From NCBI GenBank assembly GCA_010093605.1, contig MU004196.1, forward strand, positions 274,255 to 338,254: a DNA stretch of 64,000 bases. The letters run 5' to 3'. Origin of the DNA: Lophium mytilinum. Lineage: Eukaryota; Ascomycota; Dothideomycetes; Mytilinidiales; Mytilinidiaceae. Shown here in pieces: positions 23,208 through 35,637 of this stretch; within the stretch, counting starts at the first letter, position 1; the number at the start of each line of letters is the position of its first letter. The notes beneath the pieces are model-generated. The model saw only the letters and a list, made by a program, of their open reading frames with translations. It was not told the origin of the DNA and did no database searches. Position numbers and translations under genes: made by a program.

Positions 23208-26200
23208 ATGGGAGATCCGTTCTCTATCACCGGAAGCGCCGTCGGCGTCATATCCCTTGGCCTCCAAGTCTGCCAGGGCGTCATAACCTACTACTCAAAC
23301 TTCCGGGCCTTAGGCGATGATATTGCAACGATTATCCAGAAAACAGAAAGCCTGAACGGTCTCCTACAGGTCCTGGAAGCACCCCTGAAAAAAGTCGAGT
23401 GTGATACCAATCCCATCTCCGCGCAGGTCAGGTTGTCAGTTATTGCATGCGAGGCTGGTTTAGCCAAGTTAGATCACGCGGTGACAAAGTATGCCAACGA
23501 CGTACCGGCCACTACAGCGAAAGCGAAGATATGTCTATTCGGCGAAAGAGCGCTGTATCCGTTCAAAAGGGAGACTTTGAAGGAGTTAAGTGCTACTCTC
23601 GAGGGGTTGCACCATCATCTCGATTCTGCGGTGCAAGTTCTGAACTTGTAGGTATTCTACCCTCTATTGGAACGTCATCTGGCAGCCTGGCTGAAATGCA
23701 TGGTAGAGACTCCCTAAACCAACAGTCAGATCTCACTCGCTCGATATCAACATCAGTGGCATCACAAAGCAATGCTCTACAAGGACACGTGACCTTCGAA
23801 GCTCAATCGATCGCAGGACGTTTAGAGCAACAGATGACTACAAACACTGATGTGATCTTGGGACGTCTAGATCAGCAGATGGCCAATGCTCAACTGTTTA
23901 TGAAACGTGTCGAGCAGCTAGTAAGCATGGAAGTGCCCAGCTGTATACATTAGACTGAATCACCTCCAGGAATTTACAATTACCTCGAGCCCTGAGAGCC
24001 TCGTTCGCAGTCCTTCGTCTCTAAGGGAAGTTTGCAAGGAGCAATACAGCTTATGTGATGAAGTCAGCCAGTTCAGCAATCTGCGCCTAATATCCCGTAG
24101 AATAATCACCCGTCCGAGACCACTTTGTTCTTGTAGGCGACGTCAATACCACGCTGAGCAGGCGCGATCGCTATCGTTCATCTCGGTGTTCCAACGTCAA
24201 GTCTCGACTCATCATCCTTCTTGCGCACTCTTTGGTTTCAATCTCCGCGAAAAGTCTATCGGGTCTCGAATCACGTACTGTGGACGATTTCTCGGGCGTA
24301 TCCTAGAAGCCTCCCTAACTGTCTCCAGAGGACCTGCAGGGTTTTCAGTTATTGGGCCTCAGCTAAAGTTCCGTGCTGTCGTGTCCGAAGATCATTCGCC
24401 CGCCTTCAAACTCATTCACGGGCTAAATCGCGATCTTAGGTATCGCCAAAGCGTCAGCGAGGATGATTTACGCAGACTCGGATTGTTGCCATATCAGCTT
24501 GTGCAAATGTTTCACGATCGCCGTGCTTCTCCAACAGATGTCACCATAGAGGGGAAGAGTCTACTTCATGTAATACAGTGGCCCCTGAACATTGCCCCAA
24601 CAAGGATGATAGAAAGCTAAAGCAAGGGTAATAGATAGCTGCGTCCTTGATAGAACCACTTCTAAAGAACAGTGCTCCCATGAGCACTCCAACTATCCTC
24701 GAAATGTGTAGAGAGCTCTTCACTACCCTAGCTGGAGCTGGGGTACCCATAGACCAACATGATGAGTACAGAAAGTTAGTATTTGCAAACATCCTGACCA
24801 CTGTTTCGCATCCCAAGTTTACTGCGAGTCTGACCAAGTGACATACAAATAGGACCGCATTAGATTGCCTCGTTTTCCGCCTAAGATATCGTTCATCTAT
24901 GAACATTCACCCAGATATATGGACAAGCTTCATATCGGCGTTGATCGATTGCGATCTAGAAATTACAGGATTTGATCCATATTTTGAATTTTCAAAGATG
25001 AAGATCTTATATTCCGTCTATCACAGACTACTCATATCGGATAGCTGGAAGCACGGTAAATTTGTGGCACACCGCCTGCAAGCTCTGGAAACAAACCGCT
25101 AAAGTTTACAGCAATTGATCTTCCTCATCTCACTCGAGTTATTTTATCGCGATCGGATACAGAGCTCGACAAAATACTACGTCGGACCCCCGCTACTGAA
25201 TTGGTAGACACGTGGGATATGGGCGGATATTATATACTTGACATTGCAGCAGATTGGCCGATCGGGATCGCGAAACTATTAGATCATGGTGTCAGTGTTT
25301 ATGATGTCAGAAGCAAAGACCGACCGACGCCTTTGGACTACGCTTGTGTCTGCAACTTGGAATCCTGCAAGCTCCTCATCGACGCTGGTATTTGCGTGAC
25401 TAATTGGAATCTCGATTTGTCTCTCCGTTCAGGGGTTCTGGGTGTGCAATATACGATCATTTCTGGTCTAGTAGATCGACGACATCAACTCAAGCAATAC
25501 GCGAGGAAAGTTTTGCCGTCGGAGCTCCAAGAAAGATATGGTTTGAGTGATGACCGGATCCTAGATGCTCAGGCGGTGGACGTCTACGAAGCCATCTGTC
25601 ATATTGATGGATCAGAACACAGAGCCCTATACCCAGGAGTGCTTAGAGATACCGTCTACCACTGCAGGAAATTGACCAAGCCAATGGCCGAGATTTTGTA
25701 CCAGGCTGGCTTCCGAGACATAGATTGTCGGAATCAAGAGGGAATTTTACCCGTCCTAAGTGTAATAGGCAGCCCTAGAATTGTTCTCAATATGAGTACA
25801 CATCTAGAACTTGTCGAATGGCTATGGTCCAAAGGAGTGAACCTACACCAGGTGGAGGAACCTTCAAATACAACGCCGGCTCTTGCTCTTGTAGACGAAC
25901 TCAGGTTCTTGGGGCCATGGAGCAGATTCAAAATCAAAGATATTGGCCAAGCGTTGTTAGCTGAAGTTTTCCTGCCCGACATATCCGACGACTGCGAATG
26001 CTACTGTTCTCCTCACGGATGTCGCGCAATATCACGAATTCTCAGAGGTACCGAATGGCTGCAGCTTAATCATCCTCAAAGGATGATGATCCTCGGGTCA
26101 TGGGAACCGTTTCGAGAGCTTGCTCCCTGGTTCGATTCTGCCATCATCAGAGCTCTGACTTTTGGAGGACTGGGACTCAGGCACACTTGCCACTCGAACT

Positions 26201-26469
26201 TCAATATGTTGAGGCCTTGCCGTACACCATCCGAAGAAGAAATCCACGAAATCCATGACGAGGAGCACGAAATCATTGAACAGTTGGAAGATCTAGTCAT
26301 CGAATTCGAAACACAACTCAAACACCACAATGGCATACTCCTAGAGTTCCTAAAAGGCTACTGGAGCGAAAGAATGCACGAAGTACTGAGTGAGGAGGTG
26401 GATTTGGATGAGGCAGAGATACACCGAATCGAGGAGGTCGGCGTTGTTCTGCATCGATCGAAGGTTTGA
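23208..26469 (+). pseudogene. Ankyrin protein with fungal STAND-type N-terminal domain, apparently broken
   Basis: The start MGDPFSITGSAVGVISLGLQ is the signature of the fungal N-terminal domain seen on NACHT/ankyrin proteins. Clear introns lie at 23648..23706, 23921..23969 and 24570..24634. Exon 3 carries a Cys/Arg-rich patch (CSCRRRQYHAEQ) and leads into GKSLLH|IAASLIEPLL, an ankyrin-like start. After that the frame meets an in-frame TGA at 24839-24841. It continues in the same frame to TAA at 25100, then goes on one register over from 25102 to 26469. That last part is a 455-codon block with ankyrin-like repeats (DRPTPLDYACVCNLESCKLL) and an acidic coiled tail. I found no plausible intron over either break. 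Either this is a recent pseudogene or the sequence has errors. Such proteins are often linked to self/non-self recognition; that role is inference. Confidence 0.7.
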
Positions 26470-26499
26470 ATCTGGGCCATAGGTTTTCATACCACCTCT

Positions 26500-28070
26500 T
26501 TCTCATCCAGATGGAGGTAGAGGACTCCTAACGGTGACAAACCCATGGAAAAAGCGTATGGAAAGGGCTCATCTCATTTGAAGCGGCTGGAGTATGATAT
26601 TCAGGTAGCGACTTTCATATTGTACTTAGACGTCCTTCACCATGTTATATATGTGCGCAGCCTTAAGGCTTATGGGCTCTGATATGACATCTCCTTGCCC
26701 GTGTACCCCTTCATAGTCATGAAGATGGACGCAGAGGCCTCCCAACGGCGGCGAGAAGATGGAAAATGGAGGTAGAAAGCGTAGATTCAATCTAGAGCGA
26801 GCGGAAATAACATCCGTGGGCCGATCATCATGTAACACGTAGACGTCCTTCACGAGATCCAATGCATGCGCAGCTTTACGGTCTAGAGAGCTCGATACAA
26901 GCTGTTCTATTCTCGCACGACCTCCTGCTTAGGAGGGCGTCTGCGGAGGACTTCTGGCATGCGCAAGTGGGACGTGAAAAACACCCATTTGATTTGGAAT
27001 TTACAGTACATGACATTCATTGCGTAAAAACCCTGAAACCTCTAGACGACCTCCGCATATTTTTGGATAGGCGCAGCTTCATCGTCGCAAGGGCTAAAGT
27101 CAAACGTTGCTATTCTTACATTGCTTCTCGACCACAGCTATACATTAAAAGGGCTCCTGACACTGGCAAGCATATAGAAAAAGGCTATAGAAAGCACGCA
27201 TCTAATTCCAGGGCTCTAAACTATAACATCTACATATTTGCCATTTTGAAAGGTTTAGATGGCCTTCGCGTAATTTTCCAGATCTACACTTTCACGATAA
27301 AGAGCGTCTACTTTGAAGTGCATTTATTGTTGTATTCGTTACGCTCTAGAAGCCATCTCTAGAGGACTCCTAACACTAGCAAGTAGCTAGAAAAACGGCG
27401 TAGAAAGCACGCGCCCAGTTCAAGTCGTCTAGAACATGACATCCAAATTGGCTCTATCTTGAAATGTCCAGGCAGACTTCATGTACTTTTCCAAATGAGC
27501 AGTTTCACAACAAAGGGCGTGTAGTCTAAAGTGTCTTTGTTACTGCATTACCTCAGGTCCGGAAGACGTCACCGGAGGACTCCTAGCATTGGCAGGTGTA
27601 TGAAAAAGGGTCGCAGAAAGTACATGTCCAATTCCAGGTATCTGGAACATGACATCGACGTAGTCGCCAGTTTGAACTGTTCAGAAGGCCTATACGAGAT
27701 TTCACGTGCGCGAAAAATCGCCATTGCGAAGGCCTAATTCTGCGCATCCGGGATATAACATCCATGGGACTATTATTCTGATACCTTTGGGAGGACTTTA
27801 CAAGATTGCACATATGCGCAATATCGCAGTTACGAGGGTTCAATCTAACGCCTTCAATATATGACATCCATAGGGTCTCTATCTTAGTACCTCCAGAAGG
27901 ATTTCACGAGATTGCACTTACGTGCAAAATCACGATGATGGGGACCCAATTTGACGCATCCAAAAAATGACATCAGCAGAGTGAAAATCACGAAACATCT
28001 TGACTGGCATCACGCAATTTTCCACATGCGCAATGTCACAATCAAGTGAGTTCAATTTGAAGCAGAGAGT
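26500..28070. repeat. Second tandem array of the 107-bp family (dimers, then monomers)
   Basis: The GAGGACTCCTAAC-like block recurs near 26530, 26744, 26956, 27159, 27372 and 27585, a step close to 213 bp or twice 107. The ACATGACATC block recurs at 27439 and 27652, then at 27759, 27864 and 27970, a step of about 106. The block GAGGACTCCTAACACTAGCA followed by AGCTAGAAAAACGG aligns with GAGGACTCCTGACGCCGCTA near 7098 in the first array, on the same strand. No open frame of note and no transposon ends. Confidence 0.8.
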
Positions 28071-28204
28071 TGGATTGATCAGAAGAGAACCCGAATTCCG
28101 AACCATTTTGTATGACCGTTGCCAGCGCGTCAACCCTTGAGGAGCCCCTCAGGGCATCCAAGCAGTATGCAGAACCACTATCTACAGGCCTAGAACCCCA
28201 CCCA

Positions 28205-28909
28205 TCAGTTCGCCCACTTGCTAGCCATGAGGCCCGGCACCTTGGCAGTAGGAGCCTTCGATTCGGCCGGCTTCTCCTTCTTCTTTTCCGGATCTGACGC
28301 GACCACGGGGGAAGGAACAGGGGACGGAACCGGGGCAGCAACAGCGCGCGGAGCAGGCGCAGGAATGGAGGCACGAGGAGCAACGGGAGCAGGAATAGAG
28401 GCACCAGGAGTACGCTGCCGTGAAGCGCCCGAAATGACGCGCATTCCCTCCCCCCAGTCACGCCGACCTCGTTCAGCGGCTCCGAGATGCGGGTAGACGG
28501 TCTCATTTCGCGGTGTGCTGGAGGCCATCGGCACCACACGGCCACGGCCAGAGATCTCCCCACGCGCGGCTCGATTCAGACGGTGCAGTTGTCCGGCGTG
28601 CAGCTCGCCCAGGTCGTCGGCATGGTCGTTGACGTCTTCGGTGCCGCGGTGGAAGTCTGGCCTCAATCAGCATCGTGTGACCCAAAGGGTGTAAATCAGG
28701 AAGGGTTGGAACTCACTTTGCCAGTCTGCGGCTGCGCGCTCGAAGCCAGGCCGGGCACGTCCTGGAATCATGGTAGAGCCTCCGAGACCGCGGTAGAAGG
28801 CAGCATCTCGATCGCCGGGGGCTGCGACGGCTTCGTTGTAGCGGGAGGTGCCGAGGTCGCCCTCGGTGAAGTCGCGAGCGTGGTGGTTGTTGAATCCGTT
28901 TGTAGTCAT
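28205..28909 (-). CDS. Conserved-looking hypothetical protein, 214 aa
   Basis: Two exons, 28717..28909 and 28205..28656, joined in phase across a GTGAGT..CCAG intron. The protein starts MTTNGFNNHHARDFTEGD and has a Gly/Arg/Ala-rich first third (STMIPGRARPGFERAAADW). A His/Asp/Leu stretch (NDHADDLGELHAGQLHRL) spans the middle. A low-complexity tail rich in Pro, Ala and Val follows, with a charged DPEKKKEKPAESKAP segment, ending KVPGLMASKWAN. No signal peptide, membrane helix or known domain. Codon choice (C-ending third positions) agrees with neighbouring genes, which supports it being real. The neighbours (repeat array and a small membrane protein gene) suggest no role. Confidence 0.7.
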
Positions 28910-29128
28910 GGTGACGGGACGGATGGTGCTTGTGAGTGGGGTAATAGACAGTAGGTTCGTAGAAGGCTTGTAGGTGAGCAGCGCTGTGTTGGAGAATGAG
29001 GTGGATGTTGTAGGTGGAGGGTGAGCGGGCTGTCTAGAAGAGGGAGGAAGATGTTGTAAGAAGGCGGGTGAGCCGTCGGGGGGTAGCGAGGAATCTTCTG
29101 GAGGCGGTGAAGTAATGTGAACGCGGGC

Positions 29129-29254
29129 TTATACAGAGCTGGAAATTCGGCTCCCGCGTCCTGCTCTGGTGACGAAGTAGTAGACGATTGATACAATGCT
29201 GCCGATGATGAGCAACGCGAGTATTATGTACGCGAAGATGAAGAGGGCAGCCAT
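29129..29254 (-). CDS. Possible 41-residue single-pass membrane microprotein
   Basis: ATG at 29254 to TAA at 29129. MAALFIFAYIILALLIIG begins one strong hydrophobic helix that runs to about residue 29, followed by a short basic/Ser tail (TRAGRGSRISSSV). Third codon positions are mostly C, as in nearby real genes. It lies about 220 bp upstream of the 28909 gene on the same strand, so it could be a separate small gene or a coding uORF in that transcript. No family recognised. Confidence 0.45.
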   Translation of the reverse strand: MAALFIFAYIILALLIIGSIVSIVYYFVTRAGRGSRISSSV

Positions 29255-32200
29255 ATGGGAAGACGTCTTTTGAATGATGTGTGCAGTTGTGGTGATGTTG
29301 TGGAGGCGAGAGCGAGAAGCAGATGATATATTTGACTGACCGCCCAACCGCACGCGAGACCACGGTGCGGGCCGCACCGCCTTCTTGAGCAGCCTCTACA
29401 CTTGGCTGCCACTGTTTGCGGTGCCCCGAGGCATTTTCGGAATTCTGATCTGGATACAAGCCCAGCAGATTGAACAGTTGTTATACTCGACAGGCCACAC
29501 CAGACAGCGGCAGAAGAGTGTACACATATTGGAAGTATGGCGCACCGCTCCAGGCCTCTATCGGTGCTTTACACGCTTCTGACAGGATGTACGGATATCT
29601 AGACCGAGATACTGTACGGTAGCACAAGGGCTGCGCGCTTCAATCCCGAATACATCCACGCTGCTGACAGACCTAGTAGAATCTCTGCGCATCCCAACCT
29701 GCAGTGAGCTCTTGAGCACCTCCTCTAGACTTTCAAGCCTTCTTCGAGCCTCCTCGAGGACAGGGTGCAGCTTCAAGCCCTCCTCGCCTTCCGATCGATG
29801 CCCCTCGCGCCACGGCGCCCCGCCGACACGGCGAAGTCGACATGGGACCACCAAAAGCAGGGACTAGAGATACTGGCACGATCCAGCTTGCGAAATTGAT
29901 GGCGGAGCATGGTCATAGAGACGGCATTCGTCCCGCGGGGCAATGCGATGGCGACAGCGCGCTCCGGCGACAGGACTATGGTTGGCGACTGCTGCGGCGG
30001 AGTATATCAGGCATGGCGGCCACCTTTAAGACGGCTATCTTGTAGGGGGTCGACGGTATACAAACGTGTTTGGAAAGCCAATTTGAGAGCCGAGATGACT
30101 TATGGACATAGGTCTCGCAGATCCCCCTAGAAGACCGAGCTGACAAGCGCTCAAGACCCATCCAAGTAGCCGTCATACTTCAAGCGCTGAAGAACTTGCC
30201 CTAAAACAACCCCCACACGCGATGCCGACTTGCAGCATCGGAAAATGGGACCACATTGAGGATATTGGGATCCCGGGTTTGGACGCCACCAGCCGGGACG
30301 CTTCAAGAATAAACAAAGAGCGGGAGAGTTTGTTCCAGAAGTAAAAAACATAAAGAGCAGATTATAAAGAAGAGACAGAGATGTAGAAGCAAAGCAAGCG
30401 GAGAAGCGGGCAAATTATGATGCTGAAATGAAAAAGAAAGACGAAAGCCGGTACCGTTATGGGACGTATGCCCTCTCGTAGCTCCCTGACATCCACTTTG
30501 GGCTATCTGACAGCTTTCAGCGACCTATGAGAAATGCCATACTACATGATCATCTTACTTTTGGAGGGTTCAGCGTCTCAGTCTCAATCTCTCTAGTCCT
30601 CAATCGTCTAGACCATCCTAGGATCCTACAGGATTCTTAGCCTCCTAGCGTTAATGAGATGGCAAGAGAAGGAATCGCACCGTGGTGATACAAACGGCAT
30701 GAAGGAGCGGAATGACAGCTTAGTGGAGCTTTGCTATGGCAGGGCCGTTGGGGTTGATAGCCCCTGATTCTTGGGATGGGACATGGTCACGTGACTCATG
30801 TCCAGAGTCCAATCCTCAGGTAAAACACCAAAATGGCCTCTGTGCTTAAAGAATCCTCAACAAAACGTCCCGGCCAGGCGCATGGAATCTATTCGTGAAA
30901 CTTAAGACCAAAGGTGTACGTGCACTCCGCTGTGTCAGTCTCGCTCTGTAAGCATAGCCGCTTTCTCATGCTGCCTCAGATGCTCAGTCATCTCACAAGC
31001 TTACTTCCTCCAGGACGCAGAGACCGGAAGAGATCAACGCTACCTTAAAAGCCTTTTGGCAGAGTCCTCGTTCATGGTGAAGAAGGAGGAAAAGGGATGG
31101 CACCTGGGTCGAAATAAAGTTCCCCGCCATTGTCTCGCTTGCCCCTGACTGGTACCACGGCCCGTTCGCATGCAGAGCCGTGGCACGCTTCGGTAATTGC
31201 CATGCAATATATGTGTATTGCGTTCGCCTGGGTTCCGGTGTCGATCTCATCTCACTCAGCTCCTCATCTACACTCCGTTCCTAAAGACGATCAATCCAGC
31301 GTGCTTTCAAAGACAAATAGAATATGGTCCAGGTCTCTAGATGAAAACCGCCGGATTGATGGACTTCCAGCTAGACCCAGGGACAGAGACATTATTTGTA
31401 ACCAGCAATACGACATCGGGAGCTGTGGGAAGTCCCCCTGTGAAGACTTGGTGAGGTCAATCTAGCTCGGTGTATATGCATTCGCAATCCATGGATGTAC
31501 CAACTCTTCAGGCCATGAAGGTCGCGCCGAAAACCTTTTGTCGGCTGTCTTCCAATTTGCTTGATAGCTCCGGATCTGAGCCTAGGCTGGAGGTTTCCAT
31601 GGTCAAACCCTTCCCACCAAGTGGCTAGAAAACTGCATCGCATGGCTAAATATCTGAATTCTTTACGTTGGATGACCTTCCATGATAGTCCGCCTTCTAT
31701 TGTCCAGGAATGGGACTTGGACTGGTACCTATCCGATATGGGATCTTCTCCTTTCTTCTCTCCTTTCTATCCTCCATTCGTCAATCGACCCGGACAAACT
31801 GTATATCTTTTGAAAATTGTTTTAATGCTCGCTCGGATTGTCTCATTGCAGACCCACAGATGTCGTCCACATCTGGCATAAAATCAGCACCATGAAGGAA
31901 ACCCCCGAACTCTTTAGCTACACCCTAAACCCATTGGTTGGAATGAGTATAAGATGAACTCCTTATCGGGACCAATTGGTGGGCAACTTGGGTACCATCT
32001 CCACGTTAGCGAGGAAGATTTAGTATGGGCTTTCGTTCGACGCCTGCGGTAAACCTTATGATTCTGCTGGGCTCGAGGGGACGCTCGAGTTCGTTGAGGC
32101 CGTATGATTCGATGTCATACCGCTCGACTAGGTGTTGAAAATGAACACAGTGAGGATGTGCCATAAAAGGTTGCCTCCGATTCAAAGAGTGAAAGACATT

Positions 32201-34314
32201 GACCAGCAATTAGGCAGGCTGGAGGCCATTGACGAACCCTAGGGAATGAGGCCACGAAGACCGCCCAAGGACTGGCTTCTCTTTTGCGACAGAAGCACTA
32301 GGCCGCAGTGTATCTCCAGGCCTTGTACTGCCCAGATGTACTAGGCATATCTCCGTCCCATTCGCCGACGCCAAAATACCTCTTGTCTCCGCAAGTATGG
32401 TCCGGTTCATTCTATATCCAGCAATCCGGTACGCCTTGGCCATCTCGATTGCCTTGGAAACTTTGACCTTAGCAATGGCTCTCGAATCGGGGATGCCGTG
32501 GGCCCGCGGCTTGCTTCTTGACTGGTTCGGCACCTTGGTTGCCAGCATAGTGGGTGTTTGCTTGGAAAAGTGACCTGCTGTGCCTGTCCAGTAAGCAGCG
32601 ACCTTATAACGCGTTAATCACGGCCATCGGATTGAGTGTAAGATGTTTGGGCCCGGAAGCCTTCCCTAGCTTCAAAAACGAAAAGTAGTGCTACCCCCGT
32701 GGGATCTCCGGGCGTCAGTCATCACCGTTTTGCTGCCTTAGACATGCCCAGCCACAAACCCCTAGGATCTCAATGAAGGAGGGTGATTGCATGAGGTATT
32801 ATACTCGGGAATTTCCCGAGCTCAGAACGACGTCCCATAACATTTGTATGACCTTGGCTTCGCGGCAGGGCGAGGCTGAGAGGAGACGAAACCCGGTCGA
32901 GGGAAAAGCTTAGTCTAGTTGAAAGAGTATTAATGCTAGCTAGAGCTTTGTGAAGATGGTGTTGGTAGGGTGGTGGTTACTCGCTGGAGCTGAACGAAGG
33001 TGTCTAGATGGTGCGGGCATGAGCTGGCTGGTGGTATCCGAAGCGACGCCAACCACAGGAGCGAGAATAAGCCGCGTTGACTCAGATCTGCCGAGCAGAG
33101 TACGCTTTTGAGTAGTGAGTGCTGGTAAAGTAAATAAAAGAAGAGGGTGTTGAATGAGTCGTTGGTGGAGGGAGAGGACGCGAGAGCCCGGAGAATGGAA
33201 AACACTAGGACAACGATCTACATCACGACCACATAGCAGAGTCCTCTCAGACTATTCACGTATCCCACAGAACTCAGTGTTCACCGCGTCCGACTCCGCT
33301 ACCGTGTCATCTGCATCTGACGACCCTCTATCATCCTCCCCAATGCTGCCCAAAGAAGCACTCCCAAACTCCACGCGCTCTTTGCGTTGACGGTAGTTAT
33401 TTGGACGAGCACTCGCCTATCACAGCTTCAAAGGCACAATCTGCTCTAGTATCCGATTGATGTTTGATTCTAGTCTGCTATAATCTACTTAGCACACTCG
33501 GTTTCTGGACCTCCAGTTTCGAAGATGCTCGGCCGAAACCCCTTCGGCCAACCATCCCATCGAGCCCTTTCTTTTACCAACGCCTCTTTTGACTCTGCTT
33601 TCAACTTCAACAACTACACCACTCCGGCGATTTTCCTTCGGCTTGTTACATTCCGCTCTCTCGATAACTACTACACACGGGTCCGTCAAATATGTAAAGC
33701 AGTATTCGGCATCCAACGCCTCTTAGAAGTCGCGACGGTATAAGATCGGAGTCTAGTCATGCATGGGAAGGCCCTATCATACCACAGTGACGAAGCTGTC
33801 GGGGATGACGAAGGGATCTCGAAGGCTTAGAGAAATTACCAACGGGTGGATTACGAGGTGGAAGAGCTAAATCAAGATTGCGAGCGGGTTGATAACTCTC
33901 CGAACTGAGAAAACGGGAATATACAGACGGATGCAGTAAGTAAATTGCTTCCTAGCTTGGGGGCCCTATAGGTTAGTGCAAGATATTGTCGCGTTGCCTA
34001 GACATCGATGCAAGCGGAGGATTGCATGCCAAGGCGCCATTGTCCCAAAGAGGGAATATTTCGAGACATTTAACAGTTCCGCTTCCAGTATACGGCACCT
34101 TTTTATCGAAAGATTAGGAAGCAGTCGGAGGAACACAACGATATGATGACTATTTGCACAGAAGTACAAAAGCACTGGAAGATGTCGTTTGAGAAGATCA
34201 TCCTAAGAAACACTCACAGCAATCAGCCAAATCCCAAAACCACACCTTTGTTATCGTCCAAGAAGAATTATTACTTCAATTCTTCGCCTTTTTGCAAATT
34301 CTAAGAAACACAAT
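29255..34314. other. Gene-poor 5-kb stretch
   Basis: No gene I can support on either strand. Frames exist, for example an ATG-started minus frame at 32210-32548 (112 codons, Lys/Ala-rich N-terminus, no family match) and plus frames at 31561-31881. They lack introns, motifs and partners. No tandem array, tRNA, or transposon signature is recognised. The last 100 bp should be the promoter of the following SDR. Confidence 0.45.
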
Positions 34315-35246
34315 ATGTCTGACCTCACCTACCTCATCACTGGCGCCAATCGAGGTATTTACAACCCTTTCCTTGCTCTATTCTCGCTCTAACACTAACC
34401 GCCCAACCATAGGCATCGGCCTTGGCCTCGTAGCTCATTATCTATCGCTCCCCAACACGACCGTCATTGCTACCGCTAGGAACATTGACTCGGCCCCCGA
34501 GCTTAGCAAACTCAAGCACCATACCAGCAGCCGTCTCGTTGTCATCCAGCTAGACAATCTTGACCCCTCTTCCATCACCTCAGCCATCTCCACGCTAGGG
34601 CCGAAGTACAATATCACCGCTATTGACGTTGTGATCCCAAACGCCGGACTGGGTTCCTTCTGGGGTACCGCACTCGACACGCCGATTGCAGAGTTCGTCA
34701 AGCATTTCAACGTCAACGCGACCGGCACACTCGCGCTCTTCCAGGCCGTCTATCCGCTACTCGAGAAGAGCAGCGCCAAAGAGCCAAAGTTCATCCCGAT
34801 CGGAACTCCCGTGGGCGCCATCTCCGAGATTGAGAACTTCCCGCTCGGAAGCACAGCGTACGGAACTAGCAAGGCTGCGCTGAACTTCTTGACTCGCAAG
34901 ATCCATTTCGAGCACGAGAGGTTCTGTGTATTCCCGTTGGCTCCTGGGTGAGTGGTGCACATTCGTTCGCTCGGCAGCTCATGCTGGGTGATAGTAATCA
35001 GGATCTCTGCTAACGGTAGGCGTAGATGGGTCCAGACAGATATGGGCCAGGGTGCGGCCGAGTCTGTGGGCATGGAGGCTGCGCCTACGACTTTGGACGA
35101 ATCTGTTGCGGGGTTATCGAAGACGGTAGGTTGATTCTTTGTGCCCAATCGAGCGATAACTGACTCGAGTGCAGATTGACAACGCGACTAGAGCCACCGT
35201 GGGCGGCGTATTTGCCTCGTACGATGGAAAGGTTTATGGTTGGTAG
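34315..35246 (+). CDS. SDR similar to norsolorinic acid ketoreductase
   Basis: Four exons, 34315..34354, 34413..34947, 35026..35125 and 35175..35246, all in phase, 248 residues. It starts MSDLTYLITGANRGIGLGL (TGxxxGIG). The active site shows AYGTSKAALNF (Tyr-x3-Lys); PGWVQTDMG follows exon 3's start, and the end is GGVFASYDGKVYGW. The family includes the aflatoxin-pathway ketoreductase Nor-1/AflD and many uncharacterised relatives; no polyketide synthase or cluster is present here, so a role in secondary metabolism is not supported. For exon 3 I chose the acceptor that gives the conserved PGWVQTD reading over one 6 nt earlier. Confidence 0.88.
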
Positions 35247-35260
35247 AAATGAGGAAATCA

Positions 35261-35404
35261 GGCTTGGGAGCGGGTCAATGATCAGGGCGCAATATCGGCT
35301 TGGAAGCGGTTTGATCAACAGCCCGCAACACCGGCTTGGAAGCGACTCTCTTTTCAGCCTATAACACCTGCTTAGATTCGGTTCGATAAACAGGGCGCAA
35401 TACG
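35261..35404. repeat. 36-bp tandem repeat, four copies
   Basis: Units start at 35261, 35297, 35333 and 35369 with the word GGCTTGGAAGCG at or near each start and CAGGGCGCAATA near the end of units 1 and 4. Copies 1-3 are close; copy 4 has drifted. It begins 15 bp after the SDR stop codon. Confidence 0.85.
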
Positions 35405-35438
35405 CAATACGCAGTTTCGATGTCGTATAGTTTTATGT

Positions 35439-35458
35439 CACGTGTATATCACGTGATA
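35439..35458. promoter_or_regulatory. Paired CACGTG palindromes
   Basis: CACGTG at 35439-35444 and again at 35450-35455, centres 11 bp apart; the second sits in a perfect 12-bp palindrome TATCACGTGATA (35447-35458). This is the core bound by bHLH factors. The spacing of one DNA turn suggests cooperative binding, which is inference. Confidence 0.5.
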
Positions 35459-35637
35459 AACCTACTTTTGTAAGAGAAAATACTATCCTTACCACTTGAA
35501 CTCCGACTGTTCCCCTTCTTCTTATGAAAATATCTTGAAGTACATTTGAAGAGTCTCCACAATGATCCGCTTCCAATGCTACTGAACCTCTGCCTTTCTA
35601 GCTGCAATTCACTGCCCAACGGTCTAATTTCGCATAC

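Noticed and set aside
32210-32548. 112-codon minus-strand frame
   Set aside because: ATG-started and intronless but lacks motifs or neighbours that support it; left as unassigned sequence in the gene-poor stretch.
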